64,000 nt of DNA from Mauremys mutica (GCF_020497125.1 NC_059087.1:18013925-18077924); one strand, 5' to 3'; shown: positions 11,200-23,282, numbered from the stretch's first letter. Made by a program: numbers and translations. Notes: generated from the sequence alone by a model not told the origin.

Positions 11200-12780
11200 T
11201 CCATCCCGTACTATCATCCAATTTTGAAATTGTGGAGGCACTAAAGTCCACCCAGACATTTGAGTTAGAGATATAGCCTGCTAGGCCAGAGAAAGCCAGT
11301 GAAAAATGTTTGAACTTATTATTGGGAGGGATAATTATGGCCTCCCTATTCTTTCATATTAGTGTTCTTGCCAATTATCACCAAAGATCTGACCTATTCT
11401 TTCTGGAAGTGGTCACTGAGAAAGTGATGGCAGACCAAATCCAACAGATCTTAATCTTCCAAGCTTTTGGATCCTAGACAGGCTTTAGATCTAGCCACAG
11501 CACAGAAACAGCATCAGTTTTAGTGACAAACAACAGGCTTCTTTACACATACTACTAGATCTTTCAGCTGCTTTTTATTGATGGGATTTTCAAAAGGGCC
11601 TAAGTGATGCAGAAACACAAGTCATGCTGACTTACAATGAGACTTACCTACCTATGTCACTTAGACACTTTTAAAAAATTATACCCGATATTTAGACTTG
11701 GAAGGATTAGATTTTTATTGGTAAATGTTGATTTCACCATACAAAAACAAACTGATGAAAAAAATATTTCCATCGATGATAGAAATTTACAGATTGGCGA
11801 AGTAAGAAAAATGCTGCTTGAGAACTTAAGAGTTTGAATTAAGGATACTTAGTTTGTATATTTTGACATGTGACACTAACAATGTGTGTTTTAATGGTTA
11901 TAAAGCTTTAATTTTTTGAATCTCAGTGTCTACCATAACTTCCTACAACTGTAAAAATTTGAATTGATATAAACAAACATTGATATCAACCACTGAAATT
12001 ACAAAAAACAACAAAAAACAACCCCACAAATTCTGCCAAGCCTACCTTTATTGTTGAACATGAGATTCACTGATGACCATGAGACTGTTGGGGGAGGGGG
12101 CGCACGAGGGAGGAGACAAAGGACAGAACAGCTTTAAAAGTTGTTCCATTCATTCCTTACAAAAAATCCCAGCGAATGGTGAGCGGAAAACTGGCCTTCC
12201 TGCCTGAAGACTGTAAGTTATGATGTACCTCAAGAATCAGTCTTGATACCTCCTTTCTTCAATGCTTGTATATAACTAAGGATTGAGAGATGTAAGAGGA
12301 TCAATATGCTGATGGCTCAGCTCTGTATCTTCTTTTCACCTCAACCACACTAAGTGGTTCCCTTGCTCTTTGGATGTCAGAGATAGAAACCTGGATGAAA
12401 GACAGTTGGCTTATGCTCACCTTGGATAATAGAAGTGAAGCTGAGCAGAAGAGGAAGCATTTTGAGAACCTGAGGTCCATGTCTATTCTCTTAAATACGG
12501 CCCTACCTACTACTGAGAGTAGTTGTATCTTAGAGAGAGATTCCTGGCTGCTACTAGACTGTAAACGATATGCAGTGACTAAAACGCACCAAAATATCAG
12601 CCCAAACCCCCAAAGCATACTCGATTGTCAGATGTTGTATTCACACATTCTTTCACACCCATTATCTTTAGGCCAGAATACTGCAATGAACCCAGAGATA
12701 ATCTTGACTATCACTCAGATGCTTCAGCTAACAGAGCACATTACCATCTACAATAACATCTACAAACCTTAACCTTTCCT
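11200..12780 (+). mobile_element. L2/L3-type LINE relic (CR1 clade)
   Basis: Plus-strand decayed reverse transcriptase. Near 12225-12260 the translation resembles the PQGSVL box (CLKNQS.L.PPFFNACI), near 12300-12330 a YADG.ALYL segment stands where the catalytic YADDTQLYL box belongs, and near 12380-12430 WMSEIETWMKDSWLMLTLDN matches the conserved W...L.LN region after it. The catalytic second Asp has become Gly and there are stops. A separate palindrome-type repeat (gggattttcaaaagggccta) lies within, at about 11583-11680. Confidence 0.65.
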
Positions 12781-12789
12781 ATATCTAGC

Positions 12790-15700
12790 CACAATAACTT
12801 TGACTTCCCCACTTTAATTGTAAGCTTCACCTCTATCAAACAAAATCTAGAGGCAGGTAATTCTCAATAGAAAGCCCTTGACCCTGGGATTCAGTCCAGT
12901 AAAAAATATACCTGAGCCTGAACTTTACCTCATTTAGAAGAAGGTGATAGATACACACATCTAATTATTCCACTAGGTGTAGTTTCTGGACTCTCCTCCC
13001 ATTTGACCTACTAGCTAGGTTTTCCCCGCAAACACCAAGCTTACTGTAGATTATATGGGAATGCAAGTAGCATGCCTTACATAGTCTTTTGGGATTTTTT
13101 TTTAAATCTAAAACCCAAGCTGTGCCCAGAACTATAATGGTATTTCAGAAATAGCAAATACTAATACCCAAACTACACAACTGCTAGGTTTTAACAAAGC
13201 TGTCTACAACATACATGTCGGGTTCTGTCTTTGCAATACAACCTGCACCAACAAACATCTTCCAGTTTTAGTTATACCACCACCACCAATATCCATTAAG
13301 TACATATGTTAAAGTTGCCGTATGACTTGATAAGCAAAAAGACAAAATGCTTGCAAACTGGACCATGGAATGTAAAAAAAGGTCAAGTATATACTGAGAA
13401 AGTTACCTATCAATATTGTAAAGTTATTAACAAAAAAAACTTGCACTGAAATTGGTTTTTAAAATAACCAGAAAATAAATATCCCAGAAGAACTGCAGAA
13501 ACCAAAAAGCATTTCATTCAACAGCTTTGGCTTCCTGTGATCTTGGAGAAACAAAAATGACAGCATGTCTTTGCTTAAGAAAAGGCAGGAATTGGGAACA
13601 AGGGTGTGTGGGCCACATCTTGCAAAGTGCTCTTTGTTGGCTGACCCCTCAGGCAGCTCACTGATATAAAAAGAACTACACAAGGCCCACTTGGCCAAAG
13701 GTAATTAGTGCATTGCCAGCTATAAGAGGAAGACAGAGGTAATAATGGTACAGGACAACAAATAGAAGGGCCACAATGGAAGGGTAAAAATGGAATTCAC
13801 AGTAAAAATCTCAATTTCTCATTCAAAATAAGCTACAGAAGAAAAGGGTGTGTGAAATATAACCAACAAGTTCTGTATCCGTTATATGTTACCTAGGTTT
13901 TGTTTGACTATCAGTTACTCTCTTTGGGGTGGGGGTAGGAGGGTGGAATCTGGTCTATTTAGATGGCAATCTCTTCGGAAGAGGGTATACTTCTCAGTGC
14001 TGTATAAATACAGAGTGAAAGCAATGAAACACCAATACTGATTGGGGCCTCTAGTCACTCCCATAAAACAAATAATAAACTTCCATTCTTGACAAATAAA
14101 ACTATAAAATACTACTACTCACTGGTGGCTTTCATATAAATCTTAAGTTGAAATTGCCTGGGACTGTAACGGCCATCTACTACATTTCAGGTATAGTTCA
14201 AGTTTGAGTTGATGTGAGTTAAAAAATGTTTTATTCTTTAACAAAAACCTTGTTTCTCCATTTTCTTTAACTGCGTAGCTTAGAAGGAACAATGCTGCTA
14301 TAAATAGCACTATAACCATTTACTAGCACAATCTTTTTAGATGTTAGTTATTTTAAATACCCTCCATTGAAATATGTTTGTTATAAAGACACCTTTCAAT
14401 GCCAATATTCAATAACAAATATTTTCTAATTAAAGACAGCAACATCCAACTTTAATGCCAACCTGCAAGATGTAGTGAGAAAGAATTTTATGAAAATAAT
14501 CAATGAATTCTAGTTCCAACAAAGCAGTTGAAGAATCCGAGACCGCGCACCAGTATACAAGTGTCATTATGTGCTAAATTGATACGATGCTATTTTCCAA
14601 TTGACATTAAGATTATACTCCTACTCAAATAAGTAGGAGGTATAAATTCTTTCTATACAAGCTTCACTTCCTCACCTTGTAAAAAGGCACAATGGTCTAT
14701 AGCAGCAGAGTAGCCTGTGGCCCTCATGGGCCAGTGTATTAAGAAAAAGTATATCTGATTATGAAACAATAACATATTCCCTGAGCTGCACTCCTGACTT
14801 TTAAACTCAAGAGTTTGAACTGTTCTCTTACTGTGGACAGGTGGAAGGGGGTGCTACTTTCCACCACCTCTCCTGCGGCATTAGGGAGCAGCGCTGATGT
14901 GGATAAAGATGGCTACTGTCCCTTCCCTGCTACACCTACCTTAGCAGCTCCCCACTGTCCATCTGCTGCAACACAGGGGAGAGAGGAAAGTAGTTCTGGT
15001 GGCAACTTTGCCTGCTTCCCTGACAGGCTGTGGGAACTCCAGGGACAACAGAATTTGTCCTCATATTTCTAGAATGGCACATACTTGTAAATGTTATACT
15101 CTACTGCTCTTGAAATGGTCTGTAAGAACAGAGTATCCACTTCAATTTTCTTGTTTTATTTGTTTTTTTGCTGTTTCATACCTAAAAGGTCCAAAAATCA
15201 AAGATAATATTGCAAACGAATACGGTGTGCAAATTACCAAAGTGCAACAATTAACTAAAATTCTATATAATAAAAATTCCCAGGACTGTAACTCTCAAAC
15301 AACCTTGAGTAAAGTAGCCATACATACTCATGATTGTTACCATTAATTAGTTCAATTAACATACATGGAAGTGTTTTATGTCCATTTTTTCCTCTTGTTG
15401 CCATACATGCCCTTCATCTTAAACAAAAAACAACTCCAGTTAATAGTCCTTTTAAATTTCAATAAAGGGACACTGCCAACGTAAGTCACATTTCTGTCTG
15501 ACTCTTTACCTACGTTTACTGTAAATGAAAGTTTTACTGAAAATCTTTCCTAGTTTATATAAATGATTGTCAAATGTACAATGTTTCACTGTTACCCACA
15601 TAGGCCCTGATCCTGCAAGCACCTAGACACTCTGGTGAAGACAGATCATTGTAATGTATCTTTTTTTAAATTTTTGAATATAAACTACACATTATCCACT

Positions 15701-16018
15701 TTGTCAATGGGAACTGACAAGATAATCATTTAACTGAATGTTTAAAATTCTTCTTTTTTTTATTTTTGAAAAGGACTGTTTAGTGGCGATGCATGTAGGG
15801 TCGGGTGTTTTGTTTTTTGGAAGCCCTCTACATCCCATCAAAATTTACCCAGCATCTGTGTGCATGAAGTATTGCCACAACCACAAATATTTTATGTTAG
15901 TTAAAATATAAATGTTTGTAATTGAGAATAAAAGATAAATATTTAAAAGAATGATCAAATCCCATATCTGTTGGTTCCAATAGCTTGGAAACAGCATGTT
16001 GTGATTGCAACTGTTATG
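12790..16018. other. Intronic sequence without recognised feature
   Basis: AT-rich MAPK1 intron. Short open frames (14815-15072, 14999-15346) show no domain. A fragment of the common amniote repeat taggccctgatcctgcaagc is at about 15601. Nothing else supported. Confidence 0.5.
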
Positions 16019-16020
16019 TA

Positions 16021-16208
16021 CACCTCTACCCTGATATAACGCGACCCGATATAACACGAATTCGGATACAACACTGTAAAGCAGTGCTCCAGGGGGGCAG
16101 GGCTGCGCACGCCGGCGGATCAAAGCAAGTTCAATATAGCGCGGTTTCACCTATAACATGGTAAGATTTTTAGGCTCCCGAGGACAGCGTTATATCGGAG
16201 TAGAGGTG
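16021..16208. mobile_element. TA-flanked MITE (Tc1/mariner-like), short form
   Basis: 188-bp element with inverted ends cacctctaccctgatataac / tatatcggagtagaggtg flanked by TA at 16019-16020 and 16209-16210. TA duplication suggests the Tc1/mariner superfamily. The interior has further ATATAACGCG-type repeats of the terminal motif (gcgacccgatataac, cggataca, caatatagcgcg). Related to the larger 62869-63421 element. Confidence 0.8.
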
Positions 16209-16593
16209 TATATCTTTGAGTCGCTGATACCATATAGTCTAAGTACCGTATAAACTGTTGGAACAACTGTTAAGTTGAATGTTTAAAACATAACTATTCT
16301 AGTTGAGAAGTAATTATTATCAATAATCTCAGTTTAGAACAAATGTTTCCTATTAATCCCACTAGAATTGACCCACTAGGAAATTTTATGTGAAGAATTG
16401 TCATACATTTCATTTAAAACATCCATCCTTTTTCTTGAAGAAGTTGATTCATAAAGGGATTTAAGATTAGAGAGATTATGGAGAGACCACTTTCTAAGAT
16501 TTATATTAGAAGTATTTTCTCTAAAAAGATGAAAATGGATTGATACTAGTATATTTTTCCTTTTATGACGGTGTGAAGCTTTAAGTCAACTTA

Positions 16594-16776
16594 GGCTCTG
16601 TCTACACTAGCACTTTTGTGCTTTTGTCTCCCACCTGACGTAGCCACTGCCATTCACTAGGGGTGGTTTAATTATGCTGGCAGCAGAGCTCTCTCCCACC
16701 GGCACAGAGTGGCTACACAGAAGACCTTACAACGGCGCAGCTGTGCCGTTGTAAGATCCGCAGTGTAGACATAGCC
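16594..16776. mobile_element. Harbinger-type MITE
   Basis: 183-bp element with inverted ends ggctctgtctacact / agtgtagacatagcc flanked by TTA on both sides (16591-16593, 16777-16779). A 3-bp TWA target duplication is typical of PIF/Harbinger. A short internal palindrome (cttacaacggcgcagctgtg, then ccgttgtaag) lies at 16727-16754. Confidence 0.78.
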
Positions 16777-16779
16777 TTA

Positions 16780-19700
16780 GACATAAGACAGTGTCTGTAG
16801 ACAGATGATGTCCATCCTGTTGAGCCAGAGGGTCAAACTAATCTCAAAACAGTCAAGGGGCCACAATCAATTGTTTAGGGTACTTCTGCCCTGTGTGCTA
16901 CGTAGGTGGCACAAAGGGAACAGAAAACTCCTGCAAGTTTTCCTGCTGAGTATTCCCTCAGCATGGGGTAATACGCAGAGGAAGGAGAGCAAATCCCATG
17001 GGGCCACAGTGGGGGAGCAGTGGGAGCGTTTCTAGATATCGCCAAGTAGTTTATAGTCAGCCCCTTAGGGACCACAGCCAGCAGGCATGAGTGAGGCAGC
17101 CCCTAGTCTCCTTTAACCTGTGCCAGGATCAGGCTGTAACTGGTGACTAGTTTTCAGCTTTCTTCCCCTCTTGACTTCCCTGGTTGACTGTTGGGGAAGA
17201 GAACCATCCTTTGGTAAACATTTCCCCTATGCTCAGGCTGAGCCAGTCAAGCTCCGGTCCTGTTCTCCGATAGCACGATCTGAACATGAATCAAACAGGT
17301 AAAAGGACAGAATCTAGCCCTTGGAGACAATAGAGACAGAATGTGTCATGTTGGCAAAAATATAACCTTTGAAAATTACAGAGTTTAAATTTATGGGCAT
17401 AAGGTTAAGACACAGGTTCCTCTAAAATTACCTCTCAAATCAATATATAATTTATCCTCCTTTACTCTCTAAAATATAGGTGTGCTTTTTCAATAATATT
17501 TTATTTGACATATAGCTCTAATAACTCTGTTTTTACTCAAAATCCTGACCTGGCTATGGATGATTGAGTTAAAGGAAAGCATTTAACTATTATCTCTAGA
17601 GTTTTTCAGACTACAGAAAGTTTGAATGTGAGAACATTTATACAAGCAGCTAACTTGACTAGTATTTTCCTATCTTTCCTTAACTATTGTTTCAGATTTG
17701 TATTGATTAAGGCTTTGCTTCTGAACATACTCAACTCTCTGCTTGACCCAGCTGTGAAGTCATGTTTACAATATCACTATCTTGTCATGGAAGGTTAAAG
17801 TGACTGCTGCTTCAATTTAACTTTGCTACAAGATCAAAAAAAAAAAGACTAACGTGGGCCATGAGAGAATGCTGGTTTAATTGAACTCACAGCTTGGATA
17901 ATTTACAAATATAATGAGAGGTTATGAAAAACACACCAGGTAGCTTTCACAACACTCCAGTCCTTTACATTTCCGCATTATGAAGCCATGACACTATATA
18001 CTGATAAATATGGTCTCTCAAATGTTATATATTAACTTAGTCTAGAGTCGCAAGACTTTAGTACCATAGCTTTATAATTTTTCAATGAGCTAAAATTAGT
18101 AAATCTACTTCTGAAGCTTGCAAAAAAAATCTGACATCTTCACCTCACGCCAATGAAAATGCCTCCACACTGTAAGAACTGCCTTGCTTTGCTTGGAAAG
18201 CTGCATATGCAAAGCATGAAACATCAAGTGTCAATCTGCATAATGAATGTACTTCTAGTTGCTTGTAAGTAATCTTATGTAATCATAGCAGTTTGTGTCC
18301 TACATGCTAACAAACATTAGTTGCTATGACATCTCACTAGGACACATACAATCCAACACTTTCCTTATCAAATATGCAATACAAATTTATAAATGTTTGT
18401 TTCACGTCCTTTCACACTTGAGACGGTATTGAACAACAGCAATTAAGAAATTAATACCTGATATAGTGAATGCTTTAACTTCATAGAGGGAATACAGCAG
18501 CTCAACAAACCATAATGCATTTGGATCAGTAGGGTTTAACATTTTTATTTTAGTCCAAAAACACATGTCATTAATACAGACATTGTTTGAGGTGAAATGG
18601 AAAACTTAAGGTTTTATCTCAAGCCACTAACCAGAGATCAAGTTGAGGGGGGGGAAATAGTGATACGCTCCCTAGTCCTGCCCACAAACCACCCCCCCAT
18701 TCACCTGTAAAGCCAAAAAAGGATGTTACCAGTAGACTGTGTACCCTTCGTAATATTTCTTGCAGCCTTTGATCAGTAGTGAAATAGAAACATTTGAAGC
18801 TAAATTAACTGTCACCATTCCCACTTAGATAAATAGAGCAGTATAAGCCTCAAATATTACTTCTAAGAGGTGATCTTCAACCTCAGACAGATGTCAATGT
18901 GTTGGTTTACATTTAGAGTCTATCTACAACAAGGGTATTTGTACTAGTGCAGCTATACTGGCGCAAACCCCTCAGACTAGATATGCTGAACAGGTGTAAA
19001 ACTAGGCTTGCACTAGTGAGGCTTATTCTGGTTTCTGAGATAAAATGCACTAACACAAGCCTCGTATTAAAATCTGTACAGTGCATCCACCTTGATGATT
19101 TACATCAGTGTATCTGCATTGGTACAAATAATTGGTACAAGTATAAACAGGACCTCAAATCACATTTTGAGAGTTATCACCACAGCTAAAAGGGCTAATG
19201 TCACAATCCAGTAAAAGCACTTAAGCATACGAAATCCTTGGTGAATTCAAGGCTTAAATGAAAGCTTACATTCTGAAGTACAAAGTGACTGCCTCTCATA
19301 GAGCCATCAAAAGTCAGCATAATTCAACCCCTGAATTAAAGGTTATAGATGTAAAAAAAAATTGAATATAACTAAAAGTGATAAACCAAATTTATTTCAA
19401 AACATACCTTGTCTTTTAAAAATGAAATGTCATAGAAAGACAAAGTGCATTCCGAAGGAAAATCAGCATATGGTTTGGAGGAAAGTTATCCTGTTTCATT
19501 TACAAACTTAAAATCAATTCAGGAGGTAAATTTCTTTAATCCATTTTACAGATGGAAAGACAGACACAAATAGGATAAATGATTTAAGCAAGGTCACAGA
19601 GCAAGGCAGAGATACTCTTGTATCCTAGCCCCTGGACCATGCTGCCACCCACATATATGCATCCGTTCAACCCAATCTCACTACACTAGTAGGAGATAAA

Positions 19701-20170
19701 CACCTTAACTTGCTCAAATACATCTGTGCATTTCCCATCATTCTTACAGCCTGATTAAGACAGACAATGTCAAATAGTTGAGCGCACACATTCACTTGCA
19801 TACATGTTTGTGTTTTAATGTGTTTCACTGGAAGTCTCCGTGACACAAAACAGTTTCAACTATAACAAAGAAAAATTTCACCAATATATGAGGTTTACTA
19901 GGCTAGACAAAGTGACTTGCCATTATTGGAGGGGTGGCAAATCACAACCAAAGAAGAGAGAATTGGGGGTAATAATTCCTACACACAGTCTCTTTTTTTG
20001 TTTACCCAGTGTGGTCCTGGGGCATACAAGGTGAGTCCTAGTGTTTATAATCAGTCACAGTCATGATTTTGGTTACCTTTTCCATTTTAGACACGTATCA
20101 CACACCACCAAGAATGAAGGGGAAAAAAAGTGAAGCCAACCCAAGAGCCAATAAACGGAAAATAATAATT
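16780..20170. other. Intronic sequence, one MIR and an old MITE-like repeat
   Basis: MAPK1 intron up to the CpG island. A MIR fragment is at 19535-19650. About 18915-19160 (gtctatctacaacaagggta and cagtgtatctgcattggtac) looks like an old DNA-transposon relic of the tctacac type. The rest is unique sequence in which I see no gene. Confidence 0.5.
19535..19650 (-). mobile_element. MIR SINE fragment
   Basis: Contains the MIR signature in reverse orientation: ccattttacagatggaaaga, then aaggtcacagagcaaggcag. The MIR family is ancient and shared by amniotes. Confidence 0.7.
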
Positions 20171-20179
20171 AAGCCTTGA

Positions 20180-20480
20180 ATCAGGGCTGGAGAAGGAAGG
20201 GGCAGCGACTGGGGCTAGGAGGCAGAGAGGAGGGCAGCTGGGCAGGGGAAGCAATCGGGGGTCAGAGGCAGCAGCAGCAGGAGGCGGGGCAGGGGCAGCA
20301 ATCGGCGCTCAGAGGCAGCAGCAAGCAGGGAAGGGGAGCAGGAGGCGGAGATGCTAAAGCCCCGGCCCCTGCGGGAGGGCCAAGAGGCTGGGGCCGCGGG
20401 CTGTTCCCTAGCCCCCGGGACTCAGAGGCTGCGGCCGGGCGGGCGGGCGGGCGGGATAAGGCGCTGCCCCGGCCCGGCTC
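20180..20480. repeat. G-rich tandem repeat and (GGGC)5 run at start of MAPK1 intron 1
   Basis: About 50-65 bases inside intron 1 from the exon 1 donor the plus strand carries five GGG runs separated by single C (20437-20455), a strong G-quadruplex pattern. Since MAPK1 is on the minus strand, the nascent RNA has the C-rich complement and the G runs are on the template strand. Beyond it, at 20241-20287 and from 20288, a 47-bp unit (ggcagggg.agcaatcgg followed by tcagaggcagcagca) occurs twice with changes, and the whole stretch is purine-rich. Confidence 0.7.
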
Positions 20481-20501
20481 GGCTCCCCGGCCGGTACTCA
20501 C

Positions 20502-20644
20502 CAGACCATGCCGTAGGCCCCCTCCCCGATGTAGGAGAGGTTGATGTAGCGGGGCCCCACATCGAACACCTGGCCCCGCACCATCTCCGGACCCCCGGGG
20601 TTGGCCGAGCCGCCCGCAGCCCCGGCCCCCGATACCGCCGCCAT
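20502..20644 (-). CDS. MAPK1: MAPK1 (ERK2) coding exon 1
   Basis: First coding exon of mitogen-activated protein kinase 1, the serine/threonine kinase activated by MEK1/2 in the cytosol and nucleus. It encodes 47 residues plus two bases of the next codon. The segment [10 protein letters not shown], then [13 protein letters not shown], is the ERK2 N-terminus and holds the Gly-rich ATP loop GEGAYG (residues about 40-45). The exon ends ..ATGGTCTG followed by the donor gtgagtacc, so the split codon begins TG and gives the expected Cys. The start is ATG at 20644 with A at -3 and G at +4, and it fits family length. The N-terminus before PEMVRGQ is longer than the mammalian one as I recall it and is Gly/Ala/Ser-rich ([18 protein letters not shown]). 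Position 34 is Ile where mammals have Thr. The frame stays open upstream to an ATG at 20965, but that stretch is CpG-island sequence and is most likely 5' UTR. No other gene family fits. Confidence 0.96.
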
Positions 20645-20965
20645 GTTCTCCGTGCCGGGAACCGCTATGGAAAGGGGGATGTGGTCGCCTCCGGTGCCCG
20701 CGCGGCCGCTGCGCTCAGAGGGACCCGCTGCCGCCCGCTCCCAGGCCCGCTCGCCGCTGCTGTGAGGAGACAGAGGCGGAGGGGGGCGCGCGCGCATAAA
20801 CGGGAGGGGGAGGAGCGAGGAAACCAGGCGCGAGAAGGACAGGAGGGGCGGGGCTAAGGGGACTGCGGTAACTTCAGAGCCGCAGCCGCAAAGAGGGGCG
20901 GGGCCGGACAGGTCACGTGGCCGGTGTGCGGGCTGCGCTTGGAAAGCGCTGCTGCAGAGCACCAT
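20645..20965 (-). promoter_or_regulatory. MAPK1: MAPK1 5' UTR and CpG-island promoter
   Basis: GC-rich, CpG-dense sequence upstream of the MAPK1 start codon, in an AT-rich neighbourhood. It contains Sp1-type GC boxes (ggggcgggg at about 20845 and about 20894) and a palindromic E-box cacgtg at about 20913. I see no TATA box, as expected for a housekeeping-type CpG-island promoter with dispersed start sites. The exact transcription start cannot be set from sequence alone. High CpG density continues into the exon and the first part of intron 1. Confidence 0.8.
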
Positions 20966-21030
20966 TAGGAGTCAGGGGCCAGGACAGCCTGCCTAGGGGT
21001 TAGTGCCTGCGCTGCTCCGGGGCGCCACCT

Positions 21031-21399
21031 TCAGCGCGTCTTCTCAGTGCCCCTGGGCTGCGTCTCCAGAGGGGGGCGCCCCTGCACACTGGGGCCTTGA
21101 ATTCTTCTGAGGCAAATTGGGGTCCATTGACAGTGGGTACAGCGTCTGGGCTGGTGCATCTCACGTGGGGCCTTCAGTTGGCCACTCCTTGACTTGCTTC
21201 TTGTATCAGGCAGGGATAGGGCATGGACCTCCCCACAATTTGAATAGTAATCCACTGTACTTGCATACTGCTTTTCCTTGAAGGTACATAAGTCTGCTCC
21301 GACCTTGTCCCATAGTGGGGTGGGGAGCTCATGCGGTAACAGAATTTCTTTCCGCAGGTGGTTATTGCATGACCGCCACATGTCCCACCCTTCTATCAA
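21031..21399 (-). pseudogene. Gypsy integrase fragment
   Basis: Open 122-codon piece of the decayed Ty3/Gypsy pol. The segment HELPTPLWDKVGADLCTFKE followed by VDYYSN is the start of the integrase core, where the first catalytic Asp lies in GADLCTF and the second region in VDYYSN. Here the reading degenerates after DTRSKS into unrelated sequence, so the core is truncated. It lies about 70 bp beyond the MAPK1 CpG island. Confidence 0.8.
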
Positions 21400-21685
21400 G
21401 GTGCAGAGCTGTGTATTAATTCTTGGCCAGTAAAGACTCTTGAGCCTGTCTCAGATAGTTGCCAGTGCCTAGGTGTGAGGCATGTATTTTTATGTGATAG
21501 CCTTACGTAAGAAGGCGGGAACAACGGCTCTCTGGCCTTGAAATATGATTTCAACCTGCAAAATCAGCTCATTTTTAATTTGAAAATATGGTTCTGCACC
21601 TAGTGATACTTGGCTTTTGTCTTCTGGCCACCCTGCTAGTATTGCTCTCTTGAGTGCTTGTAGTTAGGTGTCCTTTTCCTGAGCC

Positions 21686-21780
21686 TCATTGATTCATAGA
21701 ATCAGTCAGAATCATAGAATATCAGGGTTGGAAGGGACCTCAGGAGGTCACCTAGTCAAAGCAGGACCAATCCCCCTATC
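21686..21780 (-). mobile_element. Partial SINE/CR1 tail
   Basis: Only the CR1-like tail portion is present (tcatagaatatcagggttgg, then aagggacctcaggaggtcac), ending after a shortened ctagtcaaagcaggaccaat. Same family as 23283-23480 and 28625-28800. It is inserted in the Gypsy remnant between its integrase and RNase H parts. Confidence 0.7.
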
Positions 21781-22032
21781 CTTCGCTGTTGAAACACAGA
21801 TAGTGCAGCATGTTCATGGATTCAGTGTCCTGATCCCCTTCCCCCAACCTCCTGATGCTGGATATATATGCCCTGCTCATAGTGTCAACTAATGCCAGTC
21901 GTCATTCCGGACAATATCTGATCTCTGCCTGGTAGTGTTGGAGGCACATCAGCATGTGCTGCCATCTCTTCGGAGCACTAAGAAGGGGCTTTGTGATGAT
22001 TGTGTCTAGGGTTTTGAGGTCTGATTGCACGA

Positions 22033-22506
22033 TTAGTGGATGACCATAGGAGTACTGATGGAATTGCTCCACTCAAATACCACAGCCAGCTGCTCTTTTT
22101 CTATTTGGAAATACCTCTGTTCAGTTTCTGACAGCACTCTGCTGGCATAAGGGACTGGCTGCTTCTGAGAAAGAGCTACACCTGATGCATCACATTGGAG
22201 TGTCAGTGGCTCTCCTGGCTGGGAGTACTTCAGGACAAGGGAATCCATTATCATTTGTCTCAGTGTATCAAATGCTTGCTTTTGGGGAACCATCCAGTCC
22301 CACTTAACATCCTGCTTTGTGAGCTGACTTATGGGTTCTGCTACTGCAGCCAGGTGTGGCCAGAACTTGGACAGAACATTTATCATTCTTAAGAAGTGCT
22401 GTAACCCTCTCACATCCACTGAAGCTAGCATGTCTCTAACTGCCTTAATCTTACTAGGATCTACTCTCAGTGCTTCTGCTGTGAGCTGAGGTCCAATTAA
22501 TGTCAC
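22033..22506 (-). pseudogene. Gypsy RT thumb/connection and RNase H fragment
   Basis: A 157-codon open piece. GPQLTAEALRVDPSKIKAV, GLQHFLRMINVLSKF, ISQLTKQDVKWDW and LTLQCDASG (first RNase H Asp) through YFQIEKEQLAVVF (RNase H Glu region) follow the order of Ty3/Gypsy polymerases. The ends are frameshifted relative to the flanking RT palm and integrase pieces. The element is dead; the fragment is useful only for family assignment. Confidence 0.85.
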
Positions 22507-22751
22507 CTCATGTTATTTGAGTTACATTTTTTCTTGGTTTAGTTCTTTGTTCTTGTCCCTACATTGCCATAGAAAAGTTTGTAGTTTTCTGTCATGTCTT
22601 CACTTGGTTGAATCTTCTCTTGAACACCTCTGGCACTGGGCTTATCCCCATCAGCACTCTCAGCCATCTGTAGTGACCAAATGGTAGTACAAAGGATGAG
22701 AGCATGCTGGACTCTTTATCCAGGCTTATATGCCAAAACCCATTTCTCACA

Positions 22752-23225
22752 TCACAGACTGAAAAGTTCTGTCAAGATGTCATCAATTATGGGCAGTGGA
22801 TAGTGGCATCTTTTCAGTGCCTGGTTCAGTGGCTTTGCGTCTATGCAGATGAATAATTTGCCTGAGGGCTTCTTTACCACTACCATGCTGCATATGCAGG
22901 CTGTACAGGCCTCCACAGGTGCTACAATACCCCTACTCTGCAGATTTTTGAGCCTCTTCCATACTTGATTGTGTAGTGCCATTGGAATTGTCCTTTGTGG
23001 TAAGCACACAGGTTCCCCTGGGGGGTTTACTTTCAGAGAAGCATTCCTTTGAGGCACCTGTAGCCTTTGAAAAGATTCCCATATGCATTTAAAATTGTCT
23101 CTATTATCCATGGGACTCTCCTTTTTGCTTCTTGCACTGCCGCTATAAAATTCTGACACTGCACCCTGATCAGATCTAACCCTTATACAGTAAGCATCAT
23201 AGACCCTAAGACTATCCACCACCAC
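22752..23225 (-). pseudogene. Gypsy protease-RT junction fragment
   Basis: A 157-codon open piece ending in the RT fingers. VNPPGEPVCLPQRTIPMAL, VWKRLKNLQSRGIVAPVEA, SMVVVKKPSGKLFICIDAK and LNQALKRCHYPLPIIDDIL match the conserved run before the palm of Ty3/Gypsy RTs (normally P.A.R.IP, L..GII.PVE.PT.W, MV.V.KP.GK.R.C.D). The downstream palm (near 22600-22750) is in other frames with stops. Confidence 0.85.
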
Positions 23226-23282
23226 AAGCTTCAGTTGGTATTATCTGTTATTTTTTGGCTAGTTACTATGAGGTCACATTTT

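Larger units (their letters stand above)
1..20501 (-). other. MAPK1: MAPK1 intron 1 (partial)
   Basis: Everything downstream of the MAPK1 exon 1 donor (minus strand, so lower coordinates) is intron 1. I looked for exon 2, which in ERK2 begins with the rest of the Cys codon followed by SAYDNVNK, and did not find it, so the intron runs out of the window and is at least 20.5 kb. A long first intron is normal for MAPK1. The content is AT-rich unique sequence plus the transposable elements listed separately. The open frames of 60-130 codons in this interval lack recognisable domains or convincing splice contexts, apart from those belonging to LINE relics. Confidence 0.85.

Noticed and set aside
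12374..12772. 132-codon plus-strand open frame as a gene
   Set aside because: Its start matches the RT region of an L2/L3-type LINE, so it is part of a dead transposon.
1..20501. MAPK1 exon 2 within the window
   Set aside because: No stretch encodes the SAYDNVNK...IKKISPFE region on the minus strand; intron 1 must continue outside.
20176..20857. Plus-strand open frames of 122 and 168 codons over the CpG island
   Set aside because: Arg/Gly/Ala/Pro-rich translations of GC-rich promoter and repeat sequence opposite MAPK1 exon 1; stop-poor by composition.
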